From the NCBI RefSeq assembly GCF_016901955.1, contig NZ_JACJLC010000005.1:1-64000 (forward strand): DNA of 64,000 bases, written 5' to 3'. The position numbers and the translations under genes are program-made. Every line of letters starts with the position of its first letter. Positions within the stretch are counted from its first letter, which is position 1. Source of the stretch: Pseudoflavonifractor phocaeensis (lineage in GTDB: Bacteria > Bacillota > Clostridia > Oscillospirales > Oscillospiraceae). The notes beneath the pieces are model-generated. The model was not told the DNA's origin. It worked only from the letters and a program-made list of their open reading frames with translations, and searched no databases. This document shows, one piece after another, positions 25,292 through 34,370 of the stretch.

Positions 25292-27523
25292 TCAAGGTGC
25301 CAAAGCCTGAAAGGCCCGCCAGGCGATGACCGCGGCCTGCTCGGCGGTCAGCACCCCCTCCGGGTCGAAGCGGCCCCCGCCCACGCCGTTGAGGATCCCG
25401 GCCTGAACGGGCCAGCCCACCTCGGGCTCCGCCCAGTGGCCGGCCATGTCGGTGAAGCTGTGGGCGCAGCCGGTAGTGTCCACCCCCAGCACCTCCGCCG
25501 TCCGGGTGAGGATGGCGGCCATCTGGCTGCGGGTGAGGGAGCCGGCGGGGTCAAAGCGGCCCCCGCCCCCGCCCTTCAGGATGCCCAGGGCGTTGGCGGC
25601 CAGGGCGTCGGGGTCGGCGGTGTCCGTAAAGGCGTCCCGATCCACCTGGGCGCCCAGCTCCGCCAGAAGTTCCTCCACCTCCCGGCCGGAGCACCGCTCC
25701 AGCAGCCGGACCACCAGCGCCGCCACCTGGCCCCGGGCGGCGGGGCTGGTGTAGGCGCCCTGGAGGGCGGCGGGGATCAGCCCGGCGTCCAGGGCGGAGG
25801 CCACCTCCCCGGCAGCCCAGGCGGAGGGCTCAGACAGGGGCAGGAAGGGGATGCTCCACTGTTTGGCGTAGGCCTCCACATACGGGCTGGCGCTGACCAG
25901 GGTGAGCCCCTGGGGCGGGGCGCCTTCCATTACGGCCACCTCCTCCGGTACGATCACCCGCTCCAGGGCGGTGCAGCCCTCAAAGGCGGTCAGGTCCAGC
26001 TCCAGCAGGGACTGGGGGAGGACCACCTCCTCCAGGGCGGTGCAGTTGAGAAAGGCCTGCTCCCGGATGACGGTGACCCCCTCTGGCACCACCAGACGCT
26101 CCAGGGCGGCGCAGCCGGACAGGGCCCGGGGTCCGACGCCTGCCGCCGTGCTGGGCAGGGCGGCGTCTCCCCAGAGCCCGCCCTCGGTGAGCAGGCCGCT
26201 GTCCACAGTGCAGCCGGCAACGGGCAGGTAGGAGCCCTCCAGGCCGGGGATATGGGTAGCGTCCATACCGGCCGCAAAATCAAAATAGTCCATCCTGCAG
26301 GGGCCTGTGGTATATTTTGCCCCGTGTTCCCAGAGATTCTGGCTGGCAAAGGTGGTGTCCATGGTCAGCCAGGCTCCGTCCACATAGGCCTCGGTCCAGG
26401 CGTGGTCCGGCTGCTGGTCGTTGCTGACCATGCGGGCGGGGATGCCCGCTGCCCGCAGCAGATCGCAGGTCAGGCGGGTGTAGCCGTCGCAGATGGTGTG
26501 CCTCCCCTCCAGGATCTCCACGGGGGAGGTGGTGAAGCCGCCGGCGTATTGCTCCAGCTCCTCCATGGACCACTGATCGTCGTAAGAGCCGGGGAACAGC
26601 TTCAGCAGCAGGTAGTGGTAATAGTCGTAGTCATACCACACGTTCTCCGCCACCCACTGGTAGATGGCCAGGGCCTTGTCCCGCTCCCCGGTGAGCCCGG
26701 CGGTGATCTCCGAGGCGGTGCTGATGATCCGGGGGTCGTCGTAGGCATAGTCCTCCGGCCGGTCCTGCAGGGGCCGGTAGACGGGCGCCAGATAGTGGAG
26801 GCGGGCGGCGGCGCTGTCCAGCGCCACGCTGTTGCGGTCAATGACCAGCTGGGGGTCCCGGGCGGCCTCCTGCTCCTGGGGGGTGAGCTCCCGGTACCAC
26901 CAGCCGTCGATCATATCGTAGTAGTAAGTGCCCGTCTGGGGGACCAGCCCCACCAGATAGGACCCGTCCACCACGGCCCCCTCCCTCAGCTCCAGCCGTC
27001 CGGAGTAGGTGGTGCCCGGGAAGATGGGGATGTAGTGGCCCTGGAGGGGGGCGTTCACCGTCAGCCGGCCCCCGGGGAGCACCGTCAGGGCGGTGGCCTG
27101 GATGTGGTCGTTGAGCACCAGATGGCCCGCCACCTCCAGATTCCCGCCGTCGTCCAGGAACCCCACCGGGGAGTTGAAGGTGAGGGTAAGGCCCGCCGGG
27201 ATGCGGATGGTGTCGCTGGGGAAGTTGAGCTGGACCCCCGGGCAGTCCACCGTGATGCCGGCGGGGGCCGGGTCGGCGGGGGAGACCACGCCGGCCTGGG
27301 TCTCCCGGACGATGGTGCCGGCGGCGTAGCGCTCCAGGGCGCCGGTGTAGTCCGCCCACACAATGCCCTGATCGCCTTCCATCAGCACCCCCAGCTTGGC
27401 GGGAGTCTGCCAGACGTCCACTGAGATGACCAGGCCGTACCCGCCGGTCTGGGCGGCGGCGGCAGGGAGGAGGGAGAGCAGCAGGAACAGGGTCAGCAGG
27501 GCGGACAGCGTTCTCCGTTTCAT
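25292..27523 (-). CDS. Secreted transglutaminase-like protein with leucine-rich and SLH repeats
   Basis: The 743-residue protein starts with a signal peptide (to about residue 25). A beta-rich region leads to a transglutaminase-like domain with the triad Cys345 (HTICDGYTR), His374 (DHAWTEAY) and Asp389 (TMDTTF). BspA-type leucine-rich repeats follow (about 480-555; pattern CTALEEVVLP), then SLH repeats (about 585 to the end) that would hold it on the cell wall. ATG 27523 is preceded by AGGAAGG. The enzyme could be a protease or a crosslinking enzyme at the surface; the substrate is unknown. Confidence 0.9.
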   Translation of the reverse strand: MKRRTLSALLTLFLLLSLLPAAAAQTGGYGLVISVDVWQTPAKLGVLMEGDQGIVWADYTGALERYAAGTIVRETQAGVVSPADPAPAGITVDCPGVQLNFPSDTIRIPAGLTLTFNSPVGFLDDGGNLEVAGHLVLNDHIQATALTVLPGGRLTVNAPLQGHYIPIFPGTTYSGRLELREGAVVDGSYLVGLVPQTGTYYYDMIDGWWYRELTPQEQEAARDPQLVIDRNSVALDSAAARLHYLAPVYRPLQDRPEDYAYDDPRIISTASEITAGLTGERDKALAIYQWVAENVWYDYDYYHYLLLKLFPGSYDDQWSMEELEQYAGGFTTSPVEILEGRHTICDGYTRLTCDLLRAAGIPARMVSNDQQPDHAWTEAYVDGAWLTMDTTFASQNLWEHGAKYTTGPCRMDYFDFAAGMDATHIPGLEGSYLPVAGCTVDSGLLTEGGLWGDAALPSTAAGVGPRALSGCAALERLVVPEGVTVIREQAFLNCTALEEVVLPQSLLELDLTAFEGCTALERVIVPEEVAVMEGAPPQGLTLVSASPYVEAYAKQWSIPFLPLSEPSAWAAGEVASALDAGLIPAALQGAYTSPAARGQVAALVVRLLERCSGREVEELLAELGAQVDRDAFTDTADPDALAANALGILKGGGGGRFDPAGSLTRSQMAAILTRTAEVLGVDTTGCAHSFTDMAGHWAEPEVGWPVQAGILNGVGGGRFDPEGVLTAEQAAVIAWRAFQALAP

Positions 27524-27628
27524 ACAGATCCTTCCTTTCTGTGGCGGGAGGGGGGTATTCAGTTTATGCCAGCTACATTGTATCAAATTTCGAAAGGATC
27601 CGCCAGAGCGGAACCAAAAAACCGGGCA

Positions 27629-28119
27629 CGCCGCAGTTCATTCTGCGGCGGGCCCTTCGTTGCGGGGCGGGAAACGGGACGCCGGGCGCACGATGTGCGC
27701 CCCTACGAAAGCGCACCGATTTGCCCGTAGGGGCGATTATCAATCGCCCGCCGGTACGGGGTGGAAAACGGAGCGGCGGGCGGCCGCAGGCCGCCCCTAC
27801 AAAGGCGGTTGAGGCCGGTCCGTAGGGCCGCCATACATGGCGGCCGCCGGTATGGGGCGGGAAACGGGACGCCGGGCCTGTTGCAAAATAGAATATGGCT
27901 GTCATTCTGAGCCCCAAGGGGGCGAAGAATCTTTCTGTGGTGGACAAACCGGAAGGGAAGATCCTTCGCTGGCGCTCAGGATGACAAAATTGGGGCCTGC
28001 TGCGTTATGTTGCAACAGGCCCCTACGGAACGGTTGTTACGCCTGTAGGGGCGGGGCTCTGTCCCCGCCCGCCCGGGAACGCGAAACGGGGCTGCTGCGA
28101 AATATCGCAGCAGCCCCGC
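27629..28119. repeat. Palindromic repeat island
   Basis: About 490 bp between two minus-strand genes hold no gene but at least nine hairpins. Variable-arm hairpins lie at 27683-27707, 27726-27754, 27776-27800, 27821-27850 and 28045-28075. Terminator-type hairpins lie at 27992-28023 and near 28089-28118, plus a Cys-Gly-rich palindrome near 27630. An 85-bp inverted repeat (ends GTCATTCTGAGC / GCTCAGGATGAC) is at 27901-27985. The segment 27663-27875 is a tandem array with a period of 94-96 bp. The hairpin at 27992-28023, read on the minus strand, is followed by AATTTTGTC and could terminate degV transcription. Confidence 0.85.
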
Positions 28120-28162
28120 AGATCCCCTTGAAAAATGCTTGGATTTCACCGCCCGGATGGGC

Positions 28163-28999
28163 TCAGTAGGCCGCGATGACCCCGCCGTCGTTGGCGTAGA
28201 CGGTGGAGATGCCGCCGGTCTCGCCGAAGAGGACCTCGGCGAACTTGCACTTTTTGCGCACCAGCTCCTTCAGCAGGAAGGCCCGGTCCAGGCAGTTGCA
28301 GTGGACCACGCACAGCCGCTTGCCCACGTGCCGGGGGTCCTGGGCCATCAGGGCGGCCATTTTCATCAGGGCCTGGCGAATGGACATGGCCTGGCCCCGC
28401 TTGCAGATCTCCCCCTCGGGGGTGGAGCCCATGAGCAGCTTGATGCGCAGGGTGCTGGTGACCAGGGCTTGGGTCCGGGTGAGCCGGCCGTTTTTCCGCA
28501 GGTTGTCCAGGTTTTCCAGGACGAAGAGGGTGTTCATCTGGCTGATATACTGGGAGGTCTCCTTCACCACCGTGTCAAAATCCTTGCCCGCCCGGGCCAG
28601 CTCCTGGAGCTTCAGGGCCACCAGCACCTCCCCGGAGGAGGCGGAGCAGGAGTTGAAGATGTGGATACGGGCGTCGGGGTGATCCTCCAGATACAGGCTG
28701 CGGCCCTGGGCGGCGGCGTTGTGGGAACCGGAGAGCATGGCCGACAGGGTGACCACATAGATGTCCTCCGCGCCGCAGTCAAAGGCCTCCATATACTGGG
28801 CGGGGGAGGGACAAGCGGACTGGGGAGCGGAGGGGGAGGCTTTCATCTTCTCCAGCAGTCCGGCCTGGTCAAAGGAGGCGTCGTCCACGATGGAGACGTC
28901 CCCCACCCGGATGGTCAGGGGCACCTTGACAAAGCATCCCTCCGCCAGCTGGGCGTGGGTCAGGTCACAGCAGCTGTCAACAATGATCTTGAAGCTCAT
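28163..28999 (-). CDS. DegV family fatty-acid-binding protein
   Basis: The 278-residue protein begins KIIVDSCCDLT, the DegV pattern, and has the fatty-acid head-group loop TLSAMLSGSHNAA. DegV/FakB proteins present fatty acids to the kinase FakA for entry into phospholipids. No fakA-like gene is nearby. Its predicted promoter is at 29050-29078 and the gene seems monocistronic. Confidence 0.9.
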   Translation of the reverse strand: MSFKIIVDSCCDLTHAQLAEGCFVKVPLTIRVGDVSIVDDASFDQAGLLEKMKASPSAPQSACPSPAQYMEAFDCGAEDIYVVTLSAMLSGSHNAAAQGRSLYLEDHPDARIHIFNSCSASSGEVLVALKLQELARAGKDFDTVVKETSQYISQMNTLFVLENLDNLRKNGRLTRTQALVTSTLRIKLLMGSTPEGEICKRGQAMSIRQALMKMAALMAQDPRHVGKRLCVVHCNCLDRAFLLKELVRKKCKFAEVLFGETGGISTVYANDGGVIAAY

Positions 29000-29049
29000 G
29001 GCAAATATCCTCGCATATGATTTTGAAAACTACATCAAAGAATGTAGCC

Positions 29050-29078
29050 ATTGTATCACGGCAGGGGGAAAAAGTAAA
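29050..29078 (-). promoter_or_regulatory. Promoter of the degV-family gene
   Basis: On the minus strand TTTACT (29078-29073) and TACAAT (29055-29050) are 17 bp apart with an extended -10 (GTGA). Confidence 0.6.
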
Positions 29079-29113
29079 GGGAAAAATGGATATCCGACCG
29101 GATTTGGCGCGCC

Positions 29114-30475
29114 TCAGCCCCAGGTAAACTTGTCAGGGGCCCCCACCAGGATGCGGGCGGAGCAGGGGGGCACCGGCAGCCAGACACGGCCGCCGTCGTT
29201 GTTGAAGATGGCGTTGCCGCCCAGCACGTCCTGGAGTACCGGCTCGTTGTGCCTGAACTCCACGTGGACCTCCTCCGGCTCCAGGTTGAGGACCACGTAA
29301 ACCCGCTGACTGTCGGTGGCCCGGCGGAACACCAGCTGCTGGTTCTTGATGAGCACATTTTCGTACTGACCCTCCTGGAGGGCGGGGAAGGCGGCCCGGA
29401 TAGCGGCCAGCTTGGACAGGTGAGCGCACAGACTCTGGTCCAGCGTTTCCATCTCCTCCAGGTCCAGGCAGGGGCGCAGGGGGGCGTCGGAGAATTTGGT
29501 ACGCTCTCCCTTCAGAGCCCACTCGCTGCCGTAGTAGATGGAGGGCACCCCGGGCATGGTGTACAGCAGGGTGTACAGGTTTTGAATGTGGTCCGGGTCC
29601 TTCAGCTTGGAGGCCAGCCGGTCCACGTCGTGGTTGTCGGCGAAGTTGTACAGGGTGATGTTCCGGTAGATCCCCCCGGGGCCGCACTGGCGGTGGAGGG
29701 AGTGGGCGATCTCAAAGTAGTTCTTGTCGTTGTGGGAGGACCACAGGCCCTTCCAGCACTCGTAGTTGGTGACACTGTCCAGCATCTCCGGGTTGGCCCA
29801 CCGGGCATAGTCCCCGTGGATGATCTCTCCCATGAGCCAGAAGTCGGGGTCCTTGCCCCGGACGAAGTTTTTCAGGGTGCGGAAGAAGTCAAAGTCCACG
29901 CAGTCGGCGGCGTCCAGCCGCAGGCCGTCGATGTGGAAGCGATCCATCCACATGGCCACCGCGTCCAGCAGGTGCTGCACCACCTCCGGGTTTTTCAGGT
30001 TGAGCTTCACCAGCTCGTAGTGGCCCTGCCAGGCGGTGTACCAGAAGGGATCCCCCATGGGGGAGGGGCCGCCGAAGTTCAGATCGTGGAACCAGCCGCA
30101 GTAGGGGGAGGCCTGGCCGTGCTCCTGCACGTCCCGGAAGGCCCAGAACCCCCGGCCCACGTGGTTGAACACCCCGTCCAGCACCACACGGATACCGTTT
30201 TCGTGGAGGGCGTCGCACAGGGCGGCGAAGGATTGGTTGTCCCCCAGCCGCCGGTCGATCTGGAAGTAGTCGGTGGTGTCATAGCCGTGCTTTACCGACT
30301 GGAACACCGGCCCCAGGTAGAGGGCGTTGATCCCCAGCTCCTTCAGGTGAGGGATCCAGTCCTTCAGCTTGTCCAGCCGGGGAACCGGGTCGCCGCCGGG
30401 GTTGTACTCCGGGGCCCCGCAGAACCCCAGGGGGTAGATGTGGTAGAACACGGACTGATTGACCCAATTGCTCAT
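29114..30475 (-). CDS. Alpha-amylase family glycoside hydrolase (GH13)
   Basis: This 453-residue protein is a cytoplasmic GH13 enzyme without a signal peptide or N-terminal carbohydrate module. The catalytic set is present: Asp188 (DGLRLDAAD), Glu217 (LMGEIIH) and Asp283 (DNHDVDRL). A short C-terminal beta domain follows. The ATG at 30475 has GGAGG eight bases upstream. A maltodextrin-hydrolysing or transglycosylating role is likely; exact specificity cannot be read. It follows trmD on the same strand by about 30 bp, so it may be read through from that operon. Confidence 0.9.
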   Translation of the reverse strand: MSNWVNQSVFYHIYPLGFCGAPEYNPGGDPVPRLDKLKDWIPHLKELGINALYLGPVFQSVKHGYDTTDYFQIDRRLGDNQSFAALCDALHENGIRVVLDGVFNHVGRGFWAFRDVQEHGQASPYCGWFHDLNFGGPSPMGDPFWYTAWQGHYELVKLNLKNPEVVQHLLDAVAMWMDRFHIDGLRLDAADCVDFDFFRTLKNFVRGKDPDFWLMGEIIHGDYARWANPEMLDSVTNYECWKGLWSSHNDKNYFEIAHSLHRQCGPGGIYRNITLYNFADNHDVDRLASKLKDPDHIQNLYTLLYTMPGVPSIYYGSEWALKGERTKFSDAPLRPCLDLEEMETLDQSLCAHLSKLAAIRAAFPALQEGQYENVLIKNQQLVFRRATDSQRVYVVLNLEPEEVHVEFRHNEPVLQDVLGGNAIFNNDGGRVWLPVPPCSARILVGAPDKFTWG

Positions 30476-30507
30476 GGTTGACTCCTCCAGTCTCAATTTA
30501 GGATGAT

Positions 30508-31248
30508 TTACGCTTCTTCTTCCAGTTCCCGCAGCAGCTTCTGGTCCTCCTTGGAGGACAGGTCCAGCTTTTCATACAGGTCGGGCCGCCGCTGACGGGT
30601 ACGGAGGATGGATTGCTTGCGCCGCCAGCGGGCGATGTTCTTGTGGTCGCCGGAGCGGAGGATGGGGGGGACCTTCCGGCCGTGCCACTCCTCGGGACGG
30701 GAGTACTGGGGGTACTCCAGCAGGCCGTTCCAGTGGCTCTCATTCTCAAAGCACTCGGGGTCGGAGAGCACCCCGGGCACCAGCCGGGCCACCGCGTCGG
30801 CCACCACCATGGCGGCCAGCTCTCCGCCGGTGAGCACGAAGTCCCCGATGGAGATCTCCTCGTCCACACACTCCTCGATAAACCGCTCGTCGATGCCCTC
30901 GTAGTGGCCGCACACCAGGATCAGGTGGTTGTAGTCGTCCCGCAGCCGCCGGGCGTGGGCCTCGGTAAAGGTGACCCCGGCGGGGGAGAGGTAGATGGTG
31001 TGGCCCGGGCCGTAGGTGTCGGTGATGTGCTTCCAGCACTGGTAAAGGGGGTCGGCCTGCATCACCGCCCCCCGGCCGCCGCCGTAGGGGTAGTCGTCCA
31101 CCTGCTTCTGCTTGTTCAGGGTGTAGTCCCGGATCTGGTGGGCCTCGATGCGGATGATGTCCCGCTCCTGGGCCCGGCCCAGAATGGACTCATTCATCAT
31201 ATCTCCCACCGTCAGATCAAAGAGGGTCATAATGTCGATCTCATACAT
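30508..31248 (-). CDS. trmD: tRNA (guanine-37-N1)-methyltransferase
   Basis: TrmD methylates G37 next to the anticodon and prevents frameshifting. The 246-residue protein has the SPOUT-knot motifs LVCGHYEGID and IGDFVLTGGELA. The ATG at 31248 overlaps the end of rimM by eight bases, the usual close coupling of this pair. The longer upstream frame is part of rimM in another frame. Confidence 0.97.
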   Translation of the reverse strand: MYEIDIMTLFDLTVGDMMNESILGRAQERDIIRIEAHQIRDYTLNKQKQVDDYPYGGGRGAVMQADPLYQCWKHITDTYGPGHTIYLSPAGVTFTEAHARRLRDDYNHLILVCGHYEGIDERFIEECVDEEISIGDFVLTGGELAAMVVADAVARLVPGVLSDPECFENESHWNGLLEYPQYSRPEEWHGRKVPPILRSGDHKNIARWRRKQSILRTRQRRPDLYEKLDLSSKEDQKLLRELEEEA

Positions 31249-31741
31249 CGGTGCGCATCCCCTCAATGAGCCGGACCCGGATATAGCCCGCCTCCACATC
31301 GGTTTTCACCAGAAACTCGTCCACGGCGGGGATCATATATTCATGCGCCCCCTTGACAACATACACCTCGTGGGCGGGAGGGGTGAGCACATCGGCCACC
31401 ACGCCCAGCTTCTCGCCGGTGGCGTCGTCGATGACCTCCAGCCCCATCAGGTCGGCGATGAAGTGGCGGCCGTCGGGCAGCTCCACCCCGGTGCGGTCGA
31501 TGAACACCGTCTTGCCCTTGACGGCCATGGCGGCGTTTACGTCGCTGACGCCCTCCAGAAAGGCCAGCACGTTGCCCTTGTGGATCCGGGCGGAGCGTAC
31601 CCGCACCGGCTTGCCGTCCAGATAGAGGGTATCAAACTGGCAGAGGAATTCCGGCGAATCGCACCAGGGGACGATCTTGACCTCCCCCTGGATGCCGTGG
31701 GTGTTGACGATCTGACCGGCCTCCAGAAATTGGTTTTTCAT
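31241..31741 (-). CDS. rimM: 16S rRNA processing protein RimM
   Basis: RimM helps mature the 30S head and binds ribosomal protein S19. The 166-residue protein has the N-terminal motif GQIVNTHGIQGEVKI and a C-terminal PRC-barrel (DLMGLEVIDD). It begins a short operon with trmD. It is separated from khpA by an intrinsic terminator, so it likely has its own promoter (a -10 TATGCT with GTGA before it lies near 31790-31795). Confidence 0.96.
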   Translation of the reverse strand: MKNQFLEAGQIVNTHGIQGEVKIVPWCDSPEFLCQFDTLYLDGKPVRVRSARIHKGNVLAFLEGVSDVNAAMAVKGKTVFIDRTGVELPDGRHFIADLMGLEVIDDATGEKLGVVADVLTPPAHEVYVVKGAHEYMIPAVDEFLVKTDVEAGYIRVRLIEGMRTDV

Positions 31742-31843
31742 AGGGTTGACCTCCTGTGGAAAACAGCCGCGACAGATCGCGGCCTTGCAGATAGCATATC
31801 ACATTTTCTGTGGCGCCGCCATACAGGACGGCCAAATTCAGGC

Positions 31844-31875
31844 AAAAAAAGCGGCGGGGATTACCCCGCCGCTTT
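31844..31875 (-). terminator. Terminator after khpA
   Basis: Directly after the khpA stop, on the minus strand, AAAGCGGCGGGG pairs with CCCCGCCGCTTT and ends in seven T. It separates ylxM-ffh-rpsP-khpA from rimM-trmD. Confidence 0.9.
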
Positions 31876-32106
31876 TTAGTCGACGATCTCGACGGAAACT
31901 CTGGTGCCCTTGCGCTGGGCCACGGAGCGCATCAGGGTGCGGATCTCCTTGGCGATGCGGCCCTGGCGGCCGATCACCTTGCCCATGTCCTCGGGGGCCA
32001 CCCGGAGCTCCAGGACAGTCTCGCTCTCGCCCGGGTACTCGGTGACAGACACTGACTCAGGGTGTTCCACCAGGTTCTGGGCGATATAGGTGAGCAGTTC
32101 CTTCAT
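31876..32106 (-). CDS. khpA: KH-domain RNA-binding protein KhpA
   Basis: This 76-residue protein is a single KH domain with the GXXG loop in GKVIGRQGRIAKEI. In Firmicutes KhpA pairs with KhpB and affects cell division, elongation and RNA stability. It follows rpsP in the standard order. Confidence 0.95.
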   Translation of the reverse strand: MKELLTYIAQNLVEHPESVSVTEYPGESETVLELRVAPEDMGKVIGRQGRIAKEIRTLMRSVAQRKGTRVSVEIVD

Positions 32107-32124
32107 GGCTGCTGTGCCCTCCTA

Positions 32125-32364
32125 TCAGATGGCGCCAGCTTTTTTCAGCAGAGCCTTCACGGTCTCAGTGGGCTGAGCGCCGGTCTTGATCCAAGCCTGA
32201 GCGCGCTCGGCGTCCACCTTGATCTCGGCGGGCTGAGCCACGGGATTGTAAGTGCCGATCTCCTCAATGAAACGGCCATCACGGGGATAGCGGGAGTCGG
32301 CCACCACGATACGGTAAAAAGGAGCCTTCTTGGCGCCCATACGACGCAGTCTGATCTTAACCAT
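32125..32364 (-). CDS. rpsP: 30S ribosomal protein S16
   Basis: The 79-residue protein begins [20 protein letters not shown], the bS16 signature. The ATG at 32364 has TGGAGGTG upstream; the frame is open further up without homology. Confidence 0.98.
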   Translation of the reverse strand: MVKIRLRRMGAKKAPFYRIVVADSRYPRDGRFIEEIGTYNPVAQPAEIKVDAERAQAWIKTGAQPTETVKALLKKAGAI

Positions 32365-32431
32365 TCTATATTCACCTCCATGTAATTGTAAAGCATATAT
32401 GGAAGCGCGGCTGCGCGCGCTTACCAACGTG

Positions 32432-33790
32432 TCAGAAGGGTAATCCGGGCATTTTGCCCAGCTTTCCCAGCTTGCCCATTTTCCCCATCCGCTTGAGCTG
32501 CTTGCCGGAGAACTGCTTGCTCATCTGCTGCATCATCTCAAACTGCTTGAGCAGCCGGTTGATGTCCACCACTTGGGTGCCGGAGCCGGCGGCGATGCGC
32601 TTTTTCCGGCTGTTGTTCAGCAGGGAGGGGTCCTCCCGCTCAGCGGGGGTCATGGACAGGATGATGGCCTCGGTGCGGGACAGGGCGGATTCATCCACCG
32701 ACGCCCCCTCCAGGGCCTTGCCGTTGACGCCGGGGAGCATTCCGGCGATGTCGGTGAGGGAGCCCATGCTCTTGAGCTGCACCAGCTGGTCGTAAAAGTC
32801 GGCCAGGGTAAAGCGGTTTTTCCGCAGCTTTTCCTCCAGCTCAGCGGCCTTCTTGGCGTCAAAGGTCTGCTGGGCCTTCTCAATGAGGGAGAGCACGTCT
32901 CCCATGCCCAGGATGCGGGAGGCCATCCGGTCGGGATAGAAGATATCTACCTGATCCAGCTTTTCGCCCTGGCCCACGAACTTGATGGGCTTGCCGGTGA
33001 CCGCCTTGATGGAGAGGGCCGCGCCGCCCCGGGCGTCGCCGTCCAGCTTGGTAAGCATGACGCCGGTAATGTCCAGGGCCTCGTCAAAGGCCTTGGCGGC
33101 GTTTACCGCGTCCTGGCCGATCATGGCGTCCACGATGAGCAGGATCTCGGTGGGGTCGATGGCCGCCTTCATGTCGCGGAGCTGGTCCATCAGCTCCTGG
33201 TCCACATGGAGCCGGCCGGCGGTGTCGATGAACACAATGTCGTTGCCGTGGCTCTTGGCGTGCTCGATGCCCGCCCTGGCGATGTCGATGGGGTCGATCT
33301 GGCCCATCTGGAACACGGGCACGTCCACCTGGCCTCCCACCACCTCCAGCTGGGTGATGGCGGCGGGACGGAAGGTGTCGCAGGCCACCAGAAGGGGCCG
33401 CTTACCCTGTTTTTTGAGGAATCCCGCCAGCTTGGCCCCGTTGGTGGTCTTACCGGCGCCGTTGAGGCCCACCAGCATCACCACCGTGGGGGGCTTGGGG
33501 GAGATGGTCAGCTTGGTGCTCTCTCCGCCCATGAGGGCGGTGAGCTCTTCGTTGACGATCTTGACGATCATCTGGGCAGGGGTCAGGCTCTCCAGCACGT
33601 CGGAACCCACCGCCCGCTCGGTAACAGTGGCCACGAATTGCTTGACCACCTTGAAGTTCACGTCGGCCTCCAGCAGGGCCATGCGGATCTCCTTCATGGC
33701 CTCCTTCACGTCGGCCTCGGTGAGACGGCCCTTGCCCCGCAGCCGCTTGAAGGCGGCGGAGAGCTTTTCGGTCAGTCCTTCAAATGCCAT
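32432..33790 (-). CDS. ffh: Signal recognition particle protein Ffh
   Basis: Ffh (SRP54) binds signal sequences and 4.5S RNA and docks with FtsY. The 452-residue protein has the N domain, the GTPase G domain ([24 protein letters not shown]) and a methionine-rich M domain ([11 protein letters not shown]...KRMGKMGK). It starts four bases after ylxM. Confidence 0.98.
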   Translation of the reverse strand: MAFEGLTEKLSAAFKRLRGKGRLTEADVKEAMKEIRMALLEADVNFKVVKQFVATVTERAVGSDVLESLTPAQMIVKIVNEELTALMGGESTKLTISPKPPTVVMLVGLNGAGKTTNGAKLAGFLKKQGKRPLLVACDTFRPAAITQLEVVGGQVDVPVFQMGQIDPIDIARAGIEHAKSHGNDIVFIDTAGRLHVDQELMDQLRDMKAAIDPTEILLIVDAMIGQDAVNAAKAFDEALDITGVMLTKLDGDARGGAALSIKAVTGKPIKFVGQGEKLDQVDIFYPDRMASRILGMGDVLSLIEKAQQTFDAKKAAELEEKLRKNRFTLADFYDQLVQLKSMGSLTDIAGMLPGVNGKALEGASVDESALSRTEAIILSMTPAEREDPSLLNNSRKKRIAAGSGTQVVDINRLLKQFEMMQQMSKQFSGKQLKRMGKMGKLGKLGKMPGLPF

Positions 33791-33793
33791 GGG

Positions 33794-34162
33794 TCACTCC
33801 TGTTTCAGCTGGGTCAGGATGGCGTGGAGCTTGCCGCACTGGGTCTCCACCTCGTCGTCCTGCCAACGGGTCTCATTCCGATGGGCGATGACGGCCACCG
33901 CCTCCTCCATCTGAGAGAACTGGTCCTGCATCTTGTGGAACCGCTTGATGATGCCGGTCTTGTCCTCCAGCTCGGTGAGGATGGCCTCCGCCCGGACGAT
34001 CACGTCCCGGACGCCCTGGCGGGTAATGCCGTAGTTTTCAGCGATCTCGGCCAGGGAGAGGTCCTCATTATAATAGAGGTCGTAGAATTCCTTCTGACGG
34101 TCGGTGAGCATGTCTCCATAAAAGTCATAGAGCAGAGCCATGCGGTAGGCCTGGTTCTTCAT
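33794..34162 (-). CDS. ylxM: YlxM-type DNA-binding protein of the SRP operon
   Basis: The 122-residue protein has a sigma-70 region 4-like helix-turn-helix (LSLAEIAENYGITRQGVRDV) and matches the UPF0122/YlxM family that almost always precedes ffh. ATG 34162 follows AAGGAGGGTG. It leads the operon ylxM-ffh-rpsP-khpA from the promoter at 34230-34258. Its role is not firmly known; modulation of SRP activity has been proposed. Confidence 0.95.
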   Translation of the reverse strand: MKNQAYRMALLYDFYGDMLTDRQKEFYDLYYNEDLSLAEIAENYGITRQGVRDVIVRAEAILTELEDKTGIIKRFHKMQDQFSQMEEAVAVIAHRNETRWQDDEVETQCGKLHAILTQLKQE

Positions 34163-34229
34163 GATGCACCCTCCTTCAGCAAGTCCTTCTGTAAAGGAAG
34201 TAAAGTTTCTTAGCTTTACAACAGCAATG

Positions 34230-34258
34230 ATGATACACGATTTTCCCTCCCTTGTCAA
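34230..34258 (-). promoter_or_regulatory. Promoter of the ylxM-ffh-rpsP-khpA operon
   Basis: On the minus strand TTGACA (34258-34253) and TATCAT (34235-34230) are 17 bp apart. A small hairpin (GTAAAG / CTTTAC) lies in the leader near 34199-34219. Confidence 0.7.
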
Positions 34259-34370
34259 GAGGGTACCGGCAGAATTTTTTTGTCCGGCGGCGGCCGGCCC
34301 GTCGGGCATGCCCGCATAGTTTTCCACCCCTGGCAAAGACTATGGATACATCCAAAAAGGAGGTTAAACT

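Noticed and set aside
25436-27424. 662-codon plus-strand frame opposite the transglutaminase-like gene
   Set aside because: Antisense shadow with Gly/Gln/Val-rich composition; the minus strand carries the signal peptide, triad and SLH motifs.
27629-28119. Possible CRISPR array in the repeat island
   Set aside because: The repeats are palindromes of different sequence at uneven spacing, there are no uniform spacers and no cas genes nearby.
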